64,000 nucleotides of DNA, from the NCBI RefSeq assembly GCF_010470675.1, contig NZ_VOIQ01000001.1, forward strand, positions 1-64,000, read 5' to 3'. Shown one piece after another: positions 26,720 to 34,152 of this stretch. This stretch comes from Desulfovibrio sp. JC010 (lineage in GTDB: Bacteria > Desulfobacterota > Desulfovibrionia > Desulfovibrionales > Desulfovibrionaceae). Under the pieces are notes generated by a model. That model made no database searches. It saw only the letters and a program-made list of their open reading frames with translations, and was not told the DNA's origin. The position numbers and the translations under genes were made by a program. Position 1 is the stretch's first letter; each line of letters opens with the position of its first letter.

Positions 26720-27106
26720 ATGCCGAGTAAATCAGACTGCTGCACCACCCACAACCCCACTCCCGGAGCGGTTGAACTGGTGAAAAGCAAATGTTGTCCC
26801 AAGGAAACAATGAACGATCTGGCCGCCACCTTCAAAATCATGGGCGAACCGGTCAGGATCAGAATACTGCACGCCTTGTCCATCAGCAATCTCTGCGTCT
26901 GCGATTTGTCAGAACTTCTGGAGATGACCCACTCCGCAGTATCCCATCAACTGCGCATACTCCGGACCGCCCGCATGGTCCGTTTTGAAAAAGACGGGCG
27001 TAGAGCCATATACAGCCTCAATGATAAACACGTTGAAATAATTATGCAGACCGCGCTGGCCCATATGCAGGGCCATGGCTGCGATGTGCCGCAAGGAGCG
27101 AAATAA
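26720..27106 (+). CDS. ArsR/SmtB-family metal-responsive repressor
   Basis: A 128-residue winged-helix repressor. Two possible metal sites are visible: the alpha-3 motif NLCVCDL (C59, C61) with N-terminal Cys pairs C7/C8 and C25/C26, as in CadC; and the alpha-5 ligands D102, H104, H115 and H119, as in SmtB/CzrA. Zn, Cd or Pb is a likely effector. A matching operator overlaps its promoter. The stop is immediately followed by the start of the efflux permease, so the repressor and transporter form one operon. Confidence 0.92.
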   Translation: MPSKSDCCTTHNPTPGAVELVKSKCCPKETMNDLAATFKIMGEPVRIRILHALSISNLCVCDLSELLEMTHSAVSHQLRILRTARMVRFEKDGRRAIYSLNDKHVEIIMQTALAHMQGHGCDVPQGAK

Positions 27107-28276
27107 ATGATCGAAACACTGCTTTCCATTATCCACGAATCATGGGACGTGCTGCTGGAGTCCGCACCTTTCATGCTTTTGGGATTCTTTATTGCCGGAC
27201 TGCTCAAAGCTTTTGTGGGGCCGGAGTTCATTTCCCGCAATCTGGGTTCGGGAAAAACCAGCGATGTGCTCAAGGCTTCAATCCTCGGAGTGCCGATTCC
27301 CTTATGCAGTTGCGGAGTTATTCCGGCAGCAGCCCAGTTACGCCAGCAGGGGGCCAGCAAGGGTGCCACAACCTCCTTCCTTATTTCTACACCGGAGACA
27401 GGTGTGGATTCCATTGCCGTAACCTATGCGCTGCTGGACCCGGTAATGGCAGTATTCAGGCCTTTCGCCGCTTTCATTACTGCTGTAGTGGCGGGCATTC
27501 TGGTGGACAGAGACGATAAGAAAATAGAAAAAGAGAGCCCGAAGCCGATCCCGGATGCGGTACTGCTCCCCCAAATGGAAGCAACTCAGGAATCATCAGG
27601 CTGCGGGTGCGGTTCACACTCAGAACATACCCATAAAGAATCCACCTGTTGTGATTCCGGTTGCGGATGCGGTGACGGACCTGCAGGACAACGCCCCGAC
27701 TCCTTCATGGGCAGGCTGTCCTTTGGAATGAAATATTCATTCGGCAATCTGCTGCAGGATATCGGATTATGGTTCCTCGGCGGTGTGTTGCTGGCCGGGA
27801 TATTCAGCGCGCTCATCCCGGACGGTTTCATTGAAAGAAACCTCGGTGACGGATTCTTCCCCCTGCTGATCATGTTGGCGGCGGCAGTCCCTCTTTATGT
27901 CTGCGCAACAGCATCCACGCCTATTGCGGCGGCACTGGCTCTGAAAGGACTTTCACCCGGTGCAGCCCTTGTTTTCCTGCTGGCCGGACCTGCAACAAAC
28001 GCGGCATCTTTCACCGTGGTCGCAAAGCTGCTCGGCAAACGCTCAGCTTTCATCTATCTCGGTTCAATTATAGGCTGCTCCCTCGCATTGGGAATGGTCA
28101 CCAACTGGCTTTACTATTCGCTGGGTTTAAGCATTACCGACTGGGTGCAATCCGGCACCGAACACGGGCACGGCCTGCTTTACACCGTTTGCGCGCTCAT
28201 TCTGCTTGCCTTAATCGCTGTTCCCAAGGTAACAGCTTTAGTGAAAGGTGAATCATTGCAGGGTTGTTCACAATAA
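27107..28276 (+). CDS. Permease of the SO_0444/ArsP-like efflux family (Cu/Zn type)
   Basis: A 389-residue permease with two homologous halves of about four TM helices, each carrying the family element: GVPIPLCSCGVIPAA in the first half and VPLYVCATASTPIAAAL in the second. The central cytosolic loop is rich in Cys and His (several CGCG pairs and HSEHTHK), suggesting metal capture. Families with this form export Cu/Zn or organoarsenicals. It follows the ArsR-type regulator directly, with its start abutting that gene's stop. Cu/Zn fits best given the metal-binding loop and CadC-like repressor. Confidence 0.9.
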   Translation: MIETLLSIIHESWDVLLESAPFMLLGFFIAGLLKAFVGPEFISRNLGSGKTSDVLKASILGVPIPLCSCGVIPAAAQLRQQGASKGATTSFLISTPETGVDSIAVTYALLDPVMAVFRPFAAFITAVVAGILVDRDDKKIEKESPKPIPDAVLLPQMEATQESSGCGCGSHSEHTHKESTCCDSGCGCGDGPAGQRPDSFMGRLSFGMKYSFGNLLQDIGLWFLGGVLLAGIFSALIPDGFIERNLGDGFFPLLIMLAAAVPLYVCATASTPIAAALALKGLSPGAALVFLLAGPATNAASFTVVAKLLGKRSAFIYLGSIIGCSLALGMVTNWLYYSLGLSITDWVQSGTEHGHGLLYTVCALILLALIAVPKVTALVKGESLQGCSQ

Positions 28277-28289
28277 GCAGGGAGTTCTT

Positions 28290-28439
28290 ATGACGGGTGA
28301 AGGTGTAGAAGCAATAATTGTCATGCTGGTCGTGATCCTTGCCATCTTCAAGATGGTAAAAAGGAACGGGAACGGACTGGGTTCATATGGCCGGTATAAT
28401 TCCGATACGGACAAAAAACGGATGGAAGACAATGAATAA
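28290..28439 (+). CDS. Small single-span membrane protein
   Basis: A 49-residue protein: ATG at 28290 with GGGAG six bases upstream, a short polar start, one TM helix (about 7-23) and a charged, Gly/Asn-rich tail. It lies 13 bp after the efflux permease and overlaps the next gene, so it belongs to the metal-efflux transcript. No family recognised; possibly a small accessory subunit of the permease (inferred). Confidence 0.65.
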   Translation: MTGEGVEAIIVMLVVILAIFKMVKRNGNGLGSYGRYNSDTDKKRMEDNE

Positions 28440-28968
28440 AAGCACTGCCGGAATCGAAGCCCAGCTTGAAGAGTTGCGCGGAGCGGAAAACTTTATCGGT
28501 TTTTGCGCCTTTGACCTTTTCCTTGATGATGACGAATCCAAGCGCAAGGACGGGGTGCTCAAAATCTCGCGCCACAACCTGACCCCGGATACCGGTTTTC
28601 TCAAGTTCACCTTCATCGTAGATGTATACGGGGACAAGCTGATCCGCAAGCAGGTGCTGGAACTGTTCGCCCGTTTTCATGACAGTGAACTCAAATCCGA
28701 AACCGACCCGGATTTCATGTACATCAAGCCCCCGGAACCGACCACCCAGAAGGACCGGGCATGGTTTATCGGCGAGGTCTTTTTCCATTTTGACTCCGCA
28801 AAAGGATCATCACGTGAAAATGTAGTCCGCTTTTTCCTGCCCTTTCTCACACTGCGGTTGCCGCTGGAATTCAGCGACCTGCAATGGTGGGAAACTGAAG
28901 AAGAAGTCACCGAGCAGAAAAAAACCGCCATTCAGGCTATTACGGATTTTATTAAAGGCAAATTTTAA
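28432..28968 (+). CDS. Uncharacterised cytosolic protein
   Basis: A 178-residue protein with no signal peptide or TM helix and no family I recognise. It is acidic and aromatic-rich, with a WW-containing segment near the C-terminus (DLQWWETEEE). The ATG at 28432 overlaps the end of the small membrane protein gene and has GGAAG upstream, so it is co-translated with it. It is the last gene of the ArsR operon, ending one base before repeat copy C. Confidence 0.75.
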   Translation: MNKSTAGIEAQLEELRGAENFIGFCAFDLFLDDDESKRKDGVLKISRHNLTPDTGFLKFTFIVDVYGDKLIRKQVLELFARFHDSELKSETDPDFMYIKPPEPTTQKDRAWFIGEVFFHFDSAKGSSRENVVRFFLPFLTLRLPLEFSDLQWWETEEEVTEQKKTAIQAITDFIKGKF

Positions 28969-29030
28969 TGCCTCCGGCGGCTTAAACCCTTTTGCAAAAG
29001 GGTTTAAGAATCCCAAAACCTTTTAATAAG
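28969..29030 (+). repeat. Interspersed palindromic repeat, copy C
   Basis: TGCCTCCGGCGGC, a perfect 28-bp palindrome at 28981-29008, then AATCCCAAAACCTTTTAATAA. Identical to copy B (opposite orientation) except for a few bases. Starts right after the stop codon at 28968. Confidence 0.9.
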
Positions 29031-29063
29031 CTTCGCATATAGCTTTTAAAAATGACCAAACCC

Positions 29064-29101
29064 AAAAGACCGTAATATCTCGTAAGATATTACGGTCTTT
29101 T
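29064..29101. terminator. Strong bidirectional terminator between convergent genes
   Basis: 17-bp perfect stem AAAAGACCGTAATATCT / AGATATTACGGTCTTTT with a 4-base loop CGTA. Lies between repeat C (plus) and repeat E (minus). Confidence 0.92.
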
Positions 29102-29131
29102 TAATGACAATTTTATATTCACAACGGCAAA

Positions 29132-29210
29132 AACCTATCAAAAGGTTTTGAAGAGTCCAGAGAAAATTTTGCAAAAGTTTCTTTGGCCCTCGGAGAGCCG
29201 CCGGAGGCTT
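29132..29210 (-). repeat. Interspersed repeat, variant copy E, at the 3' end of trpS
   Basis: On the minus strand: GCCTCCGGCGGC, then the GGCTCTCCGAGGGCC stem, AGAAACTTTTGCAAAATTTTCT (imperfect palindrome) and a TTCAAAACCTTTT tail. It keeps the GC core of copies A-C with a different hairpin, and starts just after the trpS stop. Confidence 0.7.
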
Positions 29211-29212
29211 TC

Positions 29213-30208
29213 TTAGAATTTAAAGCCGATCAATTCCCTGATCTCGTCCATGTTCTCTTTGGCTTTGGCCTGAGCTTTCTTGGTGCCGTCGTTGAGGATA
29301 TCCCAGACCAGCTGTGGATTTTCATCCAGATGGCGGCGGCGTTCCTGCATGGGCTCAAGGAACTTGGCCATGTTCTCAGCCAGCAGCTTCTTACATTCCA
29401 CACAACCACGGCTGGCATTACGGCAGCCTTCCTCGATCTCGGCACAGGTCTCAGCATCGGTGAGCAGCTTGTGGTAAGGATAGAGGTTACAGACTTCAGG
29501 ATCGCCCGGATCGGACTTGCGGAGCCTGTTCTGGTCAGTAAGCATGGACATGACTTTGGGCTTAACCTCTTCCATGGGTTCGCCGAGGTAGATGCCGTTG
29601 TTGTAGCTCTTGGACATTTTACGACCGTCGAGACCGGGCAGTTTGGCGTCCTCGGTGAGCATGGCGTTGGGCTCGGGAAAATATTCACCGTTCAGGTGGT
29701 TGAAGCGACGGGCGATTTCGCGGGTCAGCTCCAGATGGGGCAGCTGATCCTGCCCTACGGGAACAAGCGAAGGCTTGTACATCAGGATATCGGAAGCCAT
29801 GAGTACAGGGTACCCGAGAAAACCGTAAGTGTTCAGTTCCTTCTGGACCAGCTCCTGCTTGATTTCCTTGTAGGTGGGGTTCCTTTCCAGCCAGCCCAGC
29901 GGGGTCAGCATGGAGAGGATCAGGTGCAGCTCAATGTGTTCCTTAACCTGAGACTGGTGAAAAATCACACATTTTTCAGGATCAAGCCCGGCAGCAATCC
30001 AATCCTTGACCAACTCGGGTACAAAGCCGGAAATCTTGCGGGGGTCGGAATACTCACTGGTCATAGCGTGCCAGTCGGCAACAAAGAAATAACATTCGTG
30101 ATCTTCCTGAATCCTGACCCAGTTGACCAGAACACCGAAGTAGTGTCCAAGGTGCAAACGTCCGGTGGGCCTCATGCCTGAAACTATGCGATTGTTTGTC
30201 TTGCTCAT
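29213..30208 (-). CDS. trpS: Tryptophanyl-tRNA synthetase
   Basis: A 331-residue class I aminoacyl-tRNA synthetase of normal TrpRS length. The HIGH-type motif HLGH is at 19-22 and KMSKS (GRKMSKSYNN) at about 199; SGMRPTGRLHLG is typical. It charges tRNA-Trp. The tRNA-Trp gene itself lies 0.7 kb upstream on the same strand, with only the M50 protease gene between, so the three may share a transcript. Ends at repeat copy E. Confidence 0.96.
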   Translation of the reverse strand: MSKTNNRIVSGMRPTGRLHLGHYFGVLVNWVRIQEDHECYFFVADWHAMTSEYSDPRKISGFVPELVKDWIAAGLDPEKCVIFHQSQVKEHIELHLILSMLTPLGWLERNPTYKEIKQELVQKELNTYGFLGYPVLMASDILMYKPSLVPVGQDQLPHLELTREIARRFNHLNGEYFPEPNAMLTEDAKLPGLDGRKMSKSYNNGIYLGEPMEEVKPKVMSMLTDQNRLRKSDPGDPEVCNLYPYHKLLTDAETCAEIEEGCRNASRGCVECKKLLAENMAKFLEPMQERRRHLDENPQLVWDILNDGTKKAQAKAKENMDEIRELIGFKF

Positions 30209-30235
30209 TTTAAAAATCTTGTATGCTTTGCGGTT

Positions 30236-30874
30236 CTAGTGAACCAGAAAATTATAGAAAAAACCCATGGCCGGGCGAATTATTTCGCCGAGCAGTCCGA
30301 GCATTGCCAGCACGATGACGATAATGAAACCGTACCGGAAGGACATAAACTTGAATGCGGCCTCGCGGGGCAGGAACCCGGCTATGATCTTACTGCCGTC
30401 CAGCGGCGGGATAGGCAGAAGATTGAAAAAACACAAAGCCAGATTGATGATAACCCCGGCATTGGCAATCATCACCGACGGCTCAAGAACCTTGAGCATC
30501 AGCGGCGACATGGAATTCACATCAAGTGAAAGAATCACCTTTACGACAATTGAGAACATTACCGCAAGTGCCATGTTTGCCGCCGGACCAGCCAGAGCGA
30601 CAATCATCATATCCCGCTGCGGATTTTTGAAATACATGGGATTGACCGGAACAGGCTTGGCCCAGCCGATCATGCGGGTCAGCACAAGGGCTAAAGTCCC
30701 CATGGGGTCAAGATGCTTAATGGGATTCAAGGTAAGGCGTCCGGCCTGTTTGGCCGTGGGATCACCCAAAAGGTATGCAGCAAAGCCGTGAGCAGCTTCA
30801 TGGCAGGTGATTGCCAGCAGAAAAGGTAAAGCAAGGATGCTTATTTCTTTGATTGTATTGGCGATATCGAACAT
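30236..30874 (-). CDS. Site-2-protease-like M50 zinc metalloprotease, membrane-bound
   Basis: A 212-residue M50 protein with about six TM helices. The zinc motif HEAAH is at 25-29 and the second metal motif is in LLPIPPLDGSK. This minimal form lacks PDZ or CBS domains. M50 proteases cut within membranes; the target is unknown. The start is the ATG at 30874. In-frame codons farther upstream run into the tRNA gene and give the LGVRIPPGLP artefact of a reverse-read T-arm, so they are excluded. It lies 27 bp before trpS. Confidence 0.9.
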   Translation of the reverse strand: MFDIANTIKEISILALPFLLAITCHEAAHGFAAYLLGDPTAKQAGRLTLNPIKHLDPMGTLALVLTRMIGWAKPVPVNPMYFKNPQRDMMIVALAGPAANMALAVMFSIVVKVILSLDVNSMSPLMLKVLEPSVMIANAGVIINLALCFFNLLPIPPLDGSKIIAGFLPREAAFKFMSFRYGFIIVIVLAMLGLLGEIIRPAMGFFYNFLVH

Positions 30875-30910
30875 GGATTGTGAGCTTGTTCGCTTTTTAG
30901 AAGTGATAAA

Positions 30911-30987
30911 TGGCAGGCCAGGAGGGATTCGAACCCCCAGCATTCGGTTTTGGAGACCGACGTTCTAGCCGTTGGAACTACTGGCCT
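30911..30987 (-). tRNA. tRNA-Trp (anticodon CCA)
   Basis: Read on the minus strand: acceptor AGGCCAG/CTGGCCT, D-arm, anticodon loop CTCCAAA (anticodon CCA), T-arm GGGGG-TTCGAAT-CCCTC, discriminator G and an encoded CCA end. 77 nt with CCA, no intron. 36 bp upstream of the M50 gene and 0.7 kb from trpS. Confidence 0.95.
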
Positions 30988-31060
30988 GCATTTATGGCTT
31001 GGGACATCTCTGCCGTCAAAGCCAAGCGGGTTCTAGCACCACCGTTTTGGTTTGGCAAGT

Positions 31061-31089
31061 AAAAAAGGAGTCTATTTTCATAGACTCCT
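31061..31089 (-). terminator. Terminator of the receiver gene at 31141
   Basis: 9-bp stem AGGAGTCTA / TAGACTCCT with a 6-base loop; on the minus strand it is followed by TTTTTT. It separates the receiver gene from the tRNA-Trp locus. Confidence 0.85.
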
Positions 31090-31140
31090 CAAAAAAGTTT
31101 AATTATTTTGCTGATCAGTCAACAAAAACAGGGGACAAAC

Positions 31141-31500
31141 CTACCCCAAAGCCTGCTCAACCTTTTCCTTCAGTTCGCTCAAATCAACGGATTTGACCAC
31201 ATAATGATCCGCCGCAATGGACTTCATATCATGCTTAAAGCTGTCGTAAGCAGTACTTAGGATAACCGGAAGCTCCTGATCCTCCTGCCTGATCTCCTGC
31301 AACAGGTCCAAACCGGAACGGTTGATACCGAGCTTGATATCAAGGACGACAAGATCAGGATTCTCACGCCCGATGACCGCAAGGATCTCTTCAGTGCCGT
31401 CAGATGTGGCCACCTTGTATCCCCCGGCTTCCAGCTCTTCTCGATAGAGCATCCGTATATGCTTTTCGTCGTCAACGACTAAAATTGTCTTCTGAGCCAT
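31141..31500 (-). CDS. Single-domain response regulator
   Basis: A 119-residue receiver: D10/D11, phospho-acceptor D54 (VVLDIKLG), S/T position in ILSTAYD and Lys in VVKSVD (Ser replaces the usual Pro after Lys). The start is the ATG at 31500 with AAGGAG and a 6-base spacer. It stands alone, divergent from the TtuB-like gene, with no kinase nearby. Partner unknown. Confidence 0.9.
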   Translation of the reverse strand: MAQKTILVVDDEKHIRMLYREELEAGGYKVATSDGTEEILAVIGRENPDLVVLDIKLGINRSGLDLLQEIRQEDQELPVILSTAYDSFKHDMKSIAADHYVVKSVDLSELKEKVEQALG

Positions 31501-31818
31501 ATGCAACTCCTTGAAAGTCGTTTTTCATTATTTCCAGTTTAGTTCAATTTTCAAGTTCGGGTCAACATTTATAGATTTTTTTTTGTGTAACCCCGTTACA
31601 CAGATTGCAGTCTTCTTATTCATGACTTAATTCTAACATAAGATAACAGCGTTTTGCCAGTCTGGCTGCTTTTTTTTCTATTTTTCCTAGATTGTAACCT
31701 GTGCAATGAAAAATTCTACCTCAGCACAGTAGGAAAAGCTTGCTGAAAACAGACTTAAACGCTAAATCCCTAAGCCCCGGACATCATCATATCATAAATA
31801 AAAGAAAGGAGTCTGCCC
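31501..31818. other. Gene-free divergent intergenic region (318 bp)
   Basis: AT-rich sequence between the divergent receiver and TtuB-like genes. Only the ribosome site AAAGGAG before 31819 is clear. I see no ORF, RNA or firm promoter motif; tracts of T lie near 31580 and 31670. Confidence 0.6.
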
Positions 31819-32016
31819 ATGGTAATTGTCACTATCGAACCGGAAGGCCAGACAGTAGAATACACAAAACTCAATACAGTCCTGCAGTTACTCAATAAAC
31901 AGGGTCTGCACCACACTGATACACTGGTCATCCGTAACGGCGAGCTGATCACCCCGGATGAGCGGATTTTTCAGGGCGATGAAATAGAACTTAGAAAAGT
32001 AATTTCCGTAGGTTAA
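31819..32016 (+). CDS. ThiS/MoaD-like sulfur-carrier protein (TtuB-like)
   Basis: A 65-residue beta-grasp protein. Features are the hydrophobic NTVLQLLNKQGL helix, LVIRNGELITPDERI, and the GDEIELRKVISVG end. Ubiquitin-like sulfur carriers form a C-terminal thiocarboxylate, normally on a GG end; here only one Gly is present, preceded by Val. The stop is 4 bp before a TtuA-like gene, so it is probably the sulfur donor for that enzyme (inferred). No E1-like activating gene is nearby. Confidence 0.82.
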   Translation: MVIVTIEPEGQTVEYTKLNTVLQLLNKQGLHHTDTLVIRNGELITPDERIFQGDEIELRKVISVG

Positions 32017-32020
32017 TCAT

Positions 32021-32968
32021 ATGAAATGCAAGGTCTGCAAAGCAAAAGCTGTCGTTTCGCTACCCAGCCACAATGCCGCGTTCTGCGAAGAACATTATAA
32101 TAATTTTTTCATGAAGCAGGTTGCACAAGGCATCAAAAACCGCAATCTCCTTGAGCGTGACGACAAAGTGCTGGTCGCCCTTTCCGGCGGCAAGGATTCG
32201 CTGGGCCTCATGTACGCTCTGGCGGAACTGGGCTACGACGTGACCGGACTGCACATTGATCTGGGAATCTTCGATTCATCCGTCAAAGCCCGCACGGTGG
32301 TGGAAGATTTCTGCAAGGACAAAGGCTACCCGTTGCGGGTGGTGGAACTTGAGAAAGAAGGCGTGCCCATACCGCTGATCAAAAAGCACATCCGCCGTCC
32401 CATCTGCGCCATCTGCGGAAAATTCAAACGCCATTACTTCAACAAGGTCGCCATTGAAGAAGGTTACACCGCCCTTGCCACCGGACACAACCTTGATGAC
32501 GAAGTTGCGCGTCTTTTTGCCAATACCCTGCGCTGGGATCAGGGCTACCTGTCCGATCAGGGGCCGGTACTGCCTGCTGAAAACGGCTTTGCCAAGAAGG
32601 TCAAACCGCTTTTCCGGGTTACAGAATATGAAAGCGCGGTCTTCTCTTTTCTTTCCGATATTCCGTACCATCACCTGCCCTGCCCCTACAGTTCCGGAGC
32701 CAGCTTCACCGGACACAAAATGCTCTGGCGGGATATGGAACTGCGCAGCCCCGGCACCAAGCGTGCTTTTTACAAGGGATTTCTGGACCGTGGCCGGCCC
32801 GCTTTCTCCGCTCTGGAAAAAGAAGAAAAGGATTACGAAATCAATCCCTGCACAGAATGCGGCTACCCCACCTCCGCAGGAGTCTGCTCCATTTGCAGGC
32901 TGAAAAAACAGCTGCAGGAGTCACTTGCAGAAGAAGCAGCCAAACAGGAAAACAAAGACGCGGAATAG
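32021..32968 (+). CDS. ttuA: TtuA-like tRNA sulfurtransferase (PP-loop, TIGR00269 type)
   Basis: A 315-residue adenylating sulfurtransferase. N-terminal zinc site CKVC plus CEEH; PP-loop SGGKDS at about 55; the Fe-S ligands CAIC (near 130) and the later Cys in LPCPYS; C-terminal zinc site CTEC/CSIC. TtuA uses a TtuB-type carrier to thiolate m5U54 in tRNA, known from thermophiles and archaea. The adjacent sulfur-carrier gene supports that role. A related tRNA-thiolation target is possible in a mesophile. The last 14 residues are a charged tail. Confidence 0.88.
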   Translation: MKCKVCKAKAVVSLPSHNAAFCEEHYNNFFMKQVAQGIKNRNLLERDDKVLVALSGGKDSLGLMYALAELGYDVTGLHIDLGIFDSSVKARTVVEDFCKDKGYPLRVVELEKEGVPIPLIKKHIRRPICAICGKFKRHYFNKVAIEEGYTALATGHNLDDEVARLFANTLRWDQGYLSDQGPVLPAENGFAKKVKPLFRVTEYESAVFSFLSDIPYHHLPCPYSSGASFTGHKMLWRDMELRSPGTKRAFYKGFLDRGRPAFSALEKEEKDYEINPCTECGYPTSAGVCSICRLKKQLQESLAEEAAKQENKDAE

Positions 32969-32970
32969 CC

Positions 32971-33990
32971 ATGAGCAGCCCCAAAGTATCGGTAACCATG
33001 CCCTGCTACAATTGCGCTTCCACTGTGGGGGCGGCAATTGAATCCATTCTCGGCCAGAGCTTCGAAGACCTCGAACTGGTGGCCGTGGATGACGGCTCAA
33101 CTGATAACACCGCTGAAGTGCTGCGGGAATACGCCGGCCGCGATACACGGCTGAAGCCGATTTTCCGGGACCATGAAGGCGTTGTCGGAGCGGCCAATGC
33201 GGCTATTGAGGAGGCTTCCGGGCAGTATATCGCGCGTATGGACGCCGATGACACGGCCCTGCCTGAGCGCATCGCCAAGCAGGCCGCTCTGCTGGACCGC
33301 GATCCGCAGACCGGACTGACCGCCTGCCGGGTCGGCTTCGGGGGGGACCGGGAAAAGAACGGCGGCTACGCCCATTATGTGGACTGGATCAACACTCTCG
33401 TGGGCGCGGATGAAATTTCCCTGAACCGTTTTGTGGAATTCCCTTTCGCCAACCCGTCCATCATGATGCGCAAAGAACTGATCGCCGCACACGGCCCCTT
33501 CCGTGACGGTGATTTCCCCGAAGATTATGAGCTGGTCCTGCGCTGGCTGGAAGCCGGGGTCAAAATGCAGAAGGTGGATGAAGAACTGCTCATCTGGAAC
33601 GACCCGCCGGACCGCCTTTCACGCAACCACCCCAAATATACGGTGGAAGCATTTTACCGCATCAAAAGCGAGTATCTTTTCCGCTGGCTGCAAAGACAGA
33701 TCGGGCCGGATCTCAAAGTAGGAATCATCGGTTCCGGACGCACCTCCCGCAAGCGTTACCGGATGCTGGAAAATCTAGGCGTGGAAACAGCTTTCTACGT
33801 TGACGTGGACCCGCGCAAGGTAGGCATGCTTATCCACGGCAAAAAAGTATTGCATCGGGATGAAATTCCCACGGCCGGAGATACTTTTCTACTCTCCTAT
33901 GTAGCCAGTTGGGGCGCGCGGGACGAGGTTGCCCAGTTTCTTGACGCGCGCGGTTATGTGATGGGGCGGGATTATCTGCTGGTTTCGTAA
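32971..33990 (+). CDS. Family 2 glycosyltransferase with C-terminal Rossmann-like domain
   Basis: A 339-residue protein. Residues 1-235 are a GT2 (GT-A) domain: VSVTMPCYNCASTV, AVDDGSTDNT, the metal motif RMDADD and the acceptor-site FPEDYELVLRW. Residues about 245-339 read like a dinucleotide-binding domain (KVGIIGSGRTSRKRYRML) with a C-terminal LLVS. The start is the ATG at 32971, two bases after the ttuA-like stop. It follows the sulfur-transfer genes closely, which may be simple proximity. Sugar and acceptor are unknown. Confidence 0.88.
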   Translation: MSSPKVSVTMPCYNCASTVGAAIESILGQSFEDLELVAVDDGSTDNTAEVLREYAGRDTRLKPIFRDHEGVVGAANAAIEEASGQYIARMDADDTALPERIAKQAALLDRDPQTGLTACRVGFGGDREKNGGYAHYVDWINTLVGADEISLNRFVEFPFANPSIMMRKELIAAHGPFRDGDFPEDYELVLRWLEAGVKMQKVDEELLIWNDPPDRLSRNHPKYTVEAFYRIKSEYLFRWLQRQIGPDLKVGIIGSGRTSRKRYRMLENLGVETAFYVDVDPRKVGMLIHGKKVLHRDEIPTAGDTFLLSYVASWGARDEVAQFLDARGYVMGRDYLLVS

Positions 33991-34023
33991 CCCCCCCGCT
34001 AACAAATCAAATTTTCAACAAAT

Positions 34024-34058
34024 GCGGACTTGAGTTTTCTGACTCGGGTCCGCTTTTT
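34024..34058 (+). terminator. Terminator after the glycosyltransferase gene
   Basis: 12-bp stem GCGGACTTGAGT / ACTCGGGTCCGC with two G-U pairs, loop TTTCTG, then TTTTT. Ends the 31819-33990 transcript. Confidence 0.88.
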
Positions 34059-34152
34059 TATTGATCAGGCTTTGCAACATCCCCTCCAGCAGGCTATAAG
34101 ACTGATAATTAATCACCCAACCCGTGCAACACCCAGTGCAGGAGGTTCAGAA

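Noticed and set aside
30875-30943. N-terminal extension of the M50 protease
   Set aside because: It reads through the tRNA-Trp T-arm and gives the known LGVRIPPGLP artefact; ATG at 30874 fits the family.
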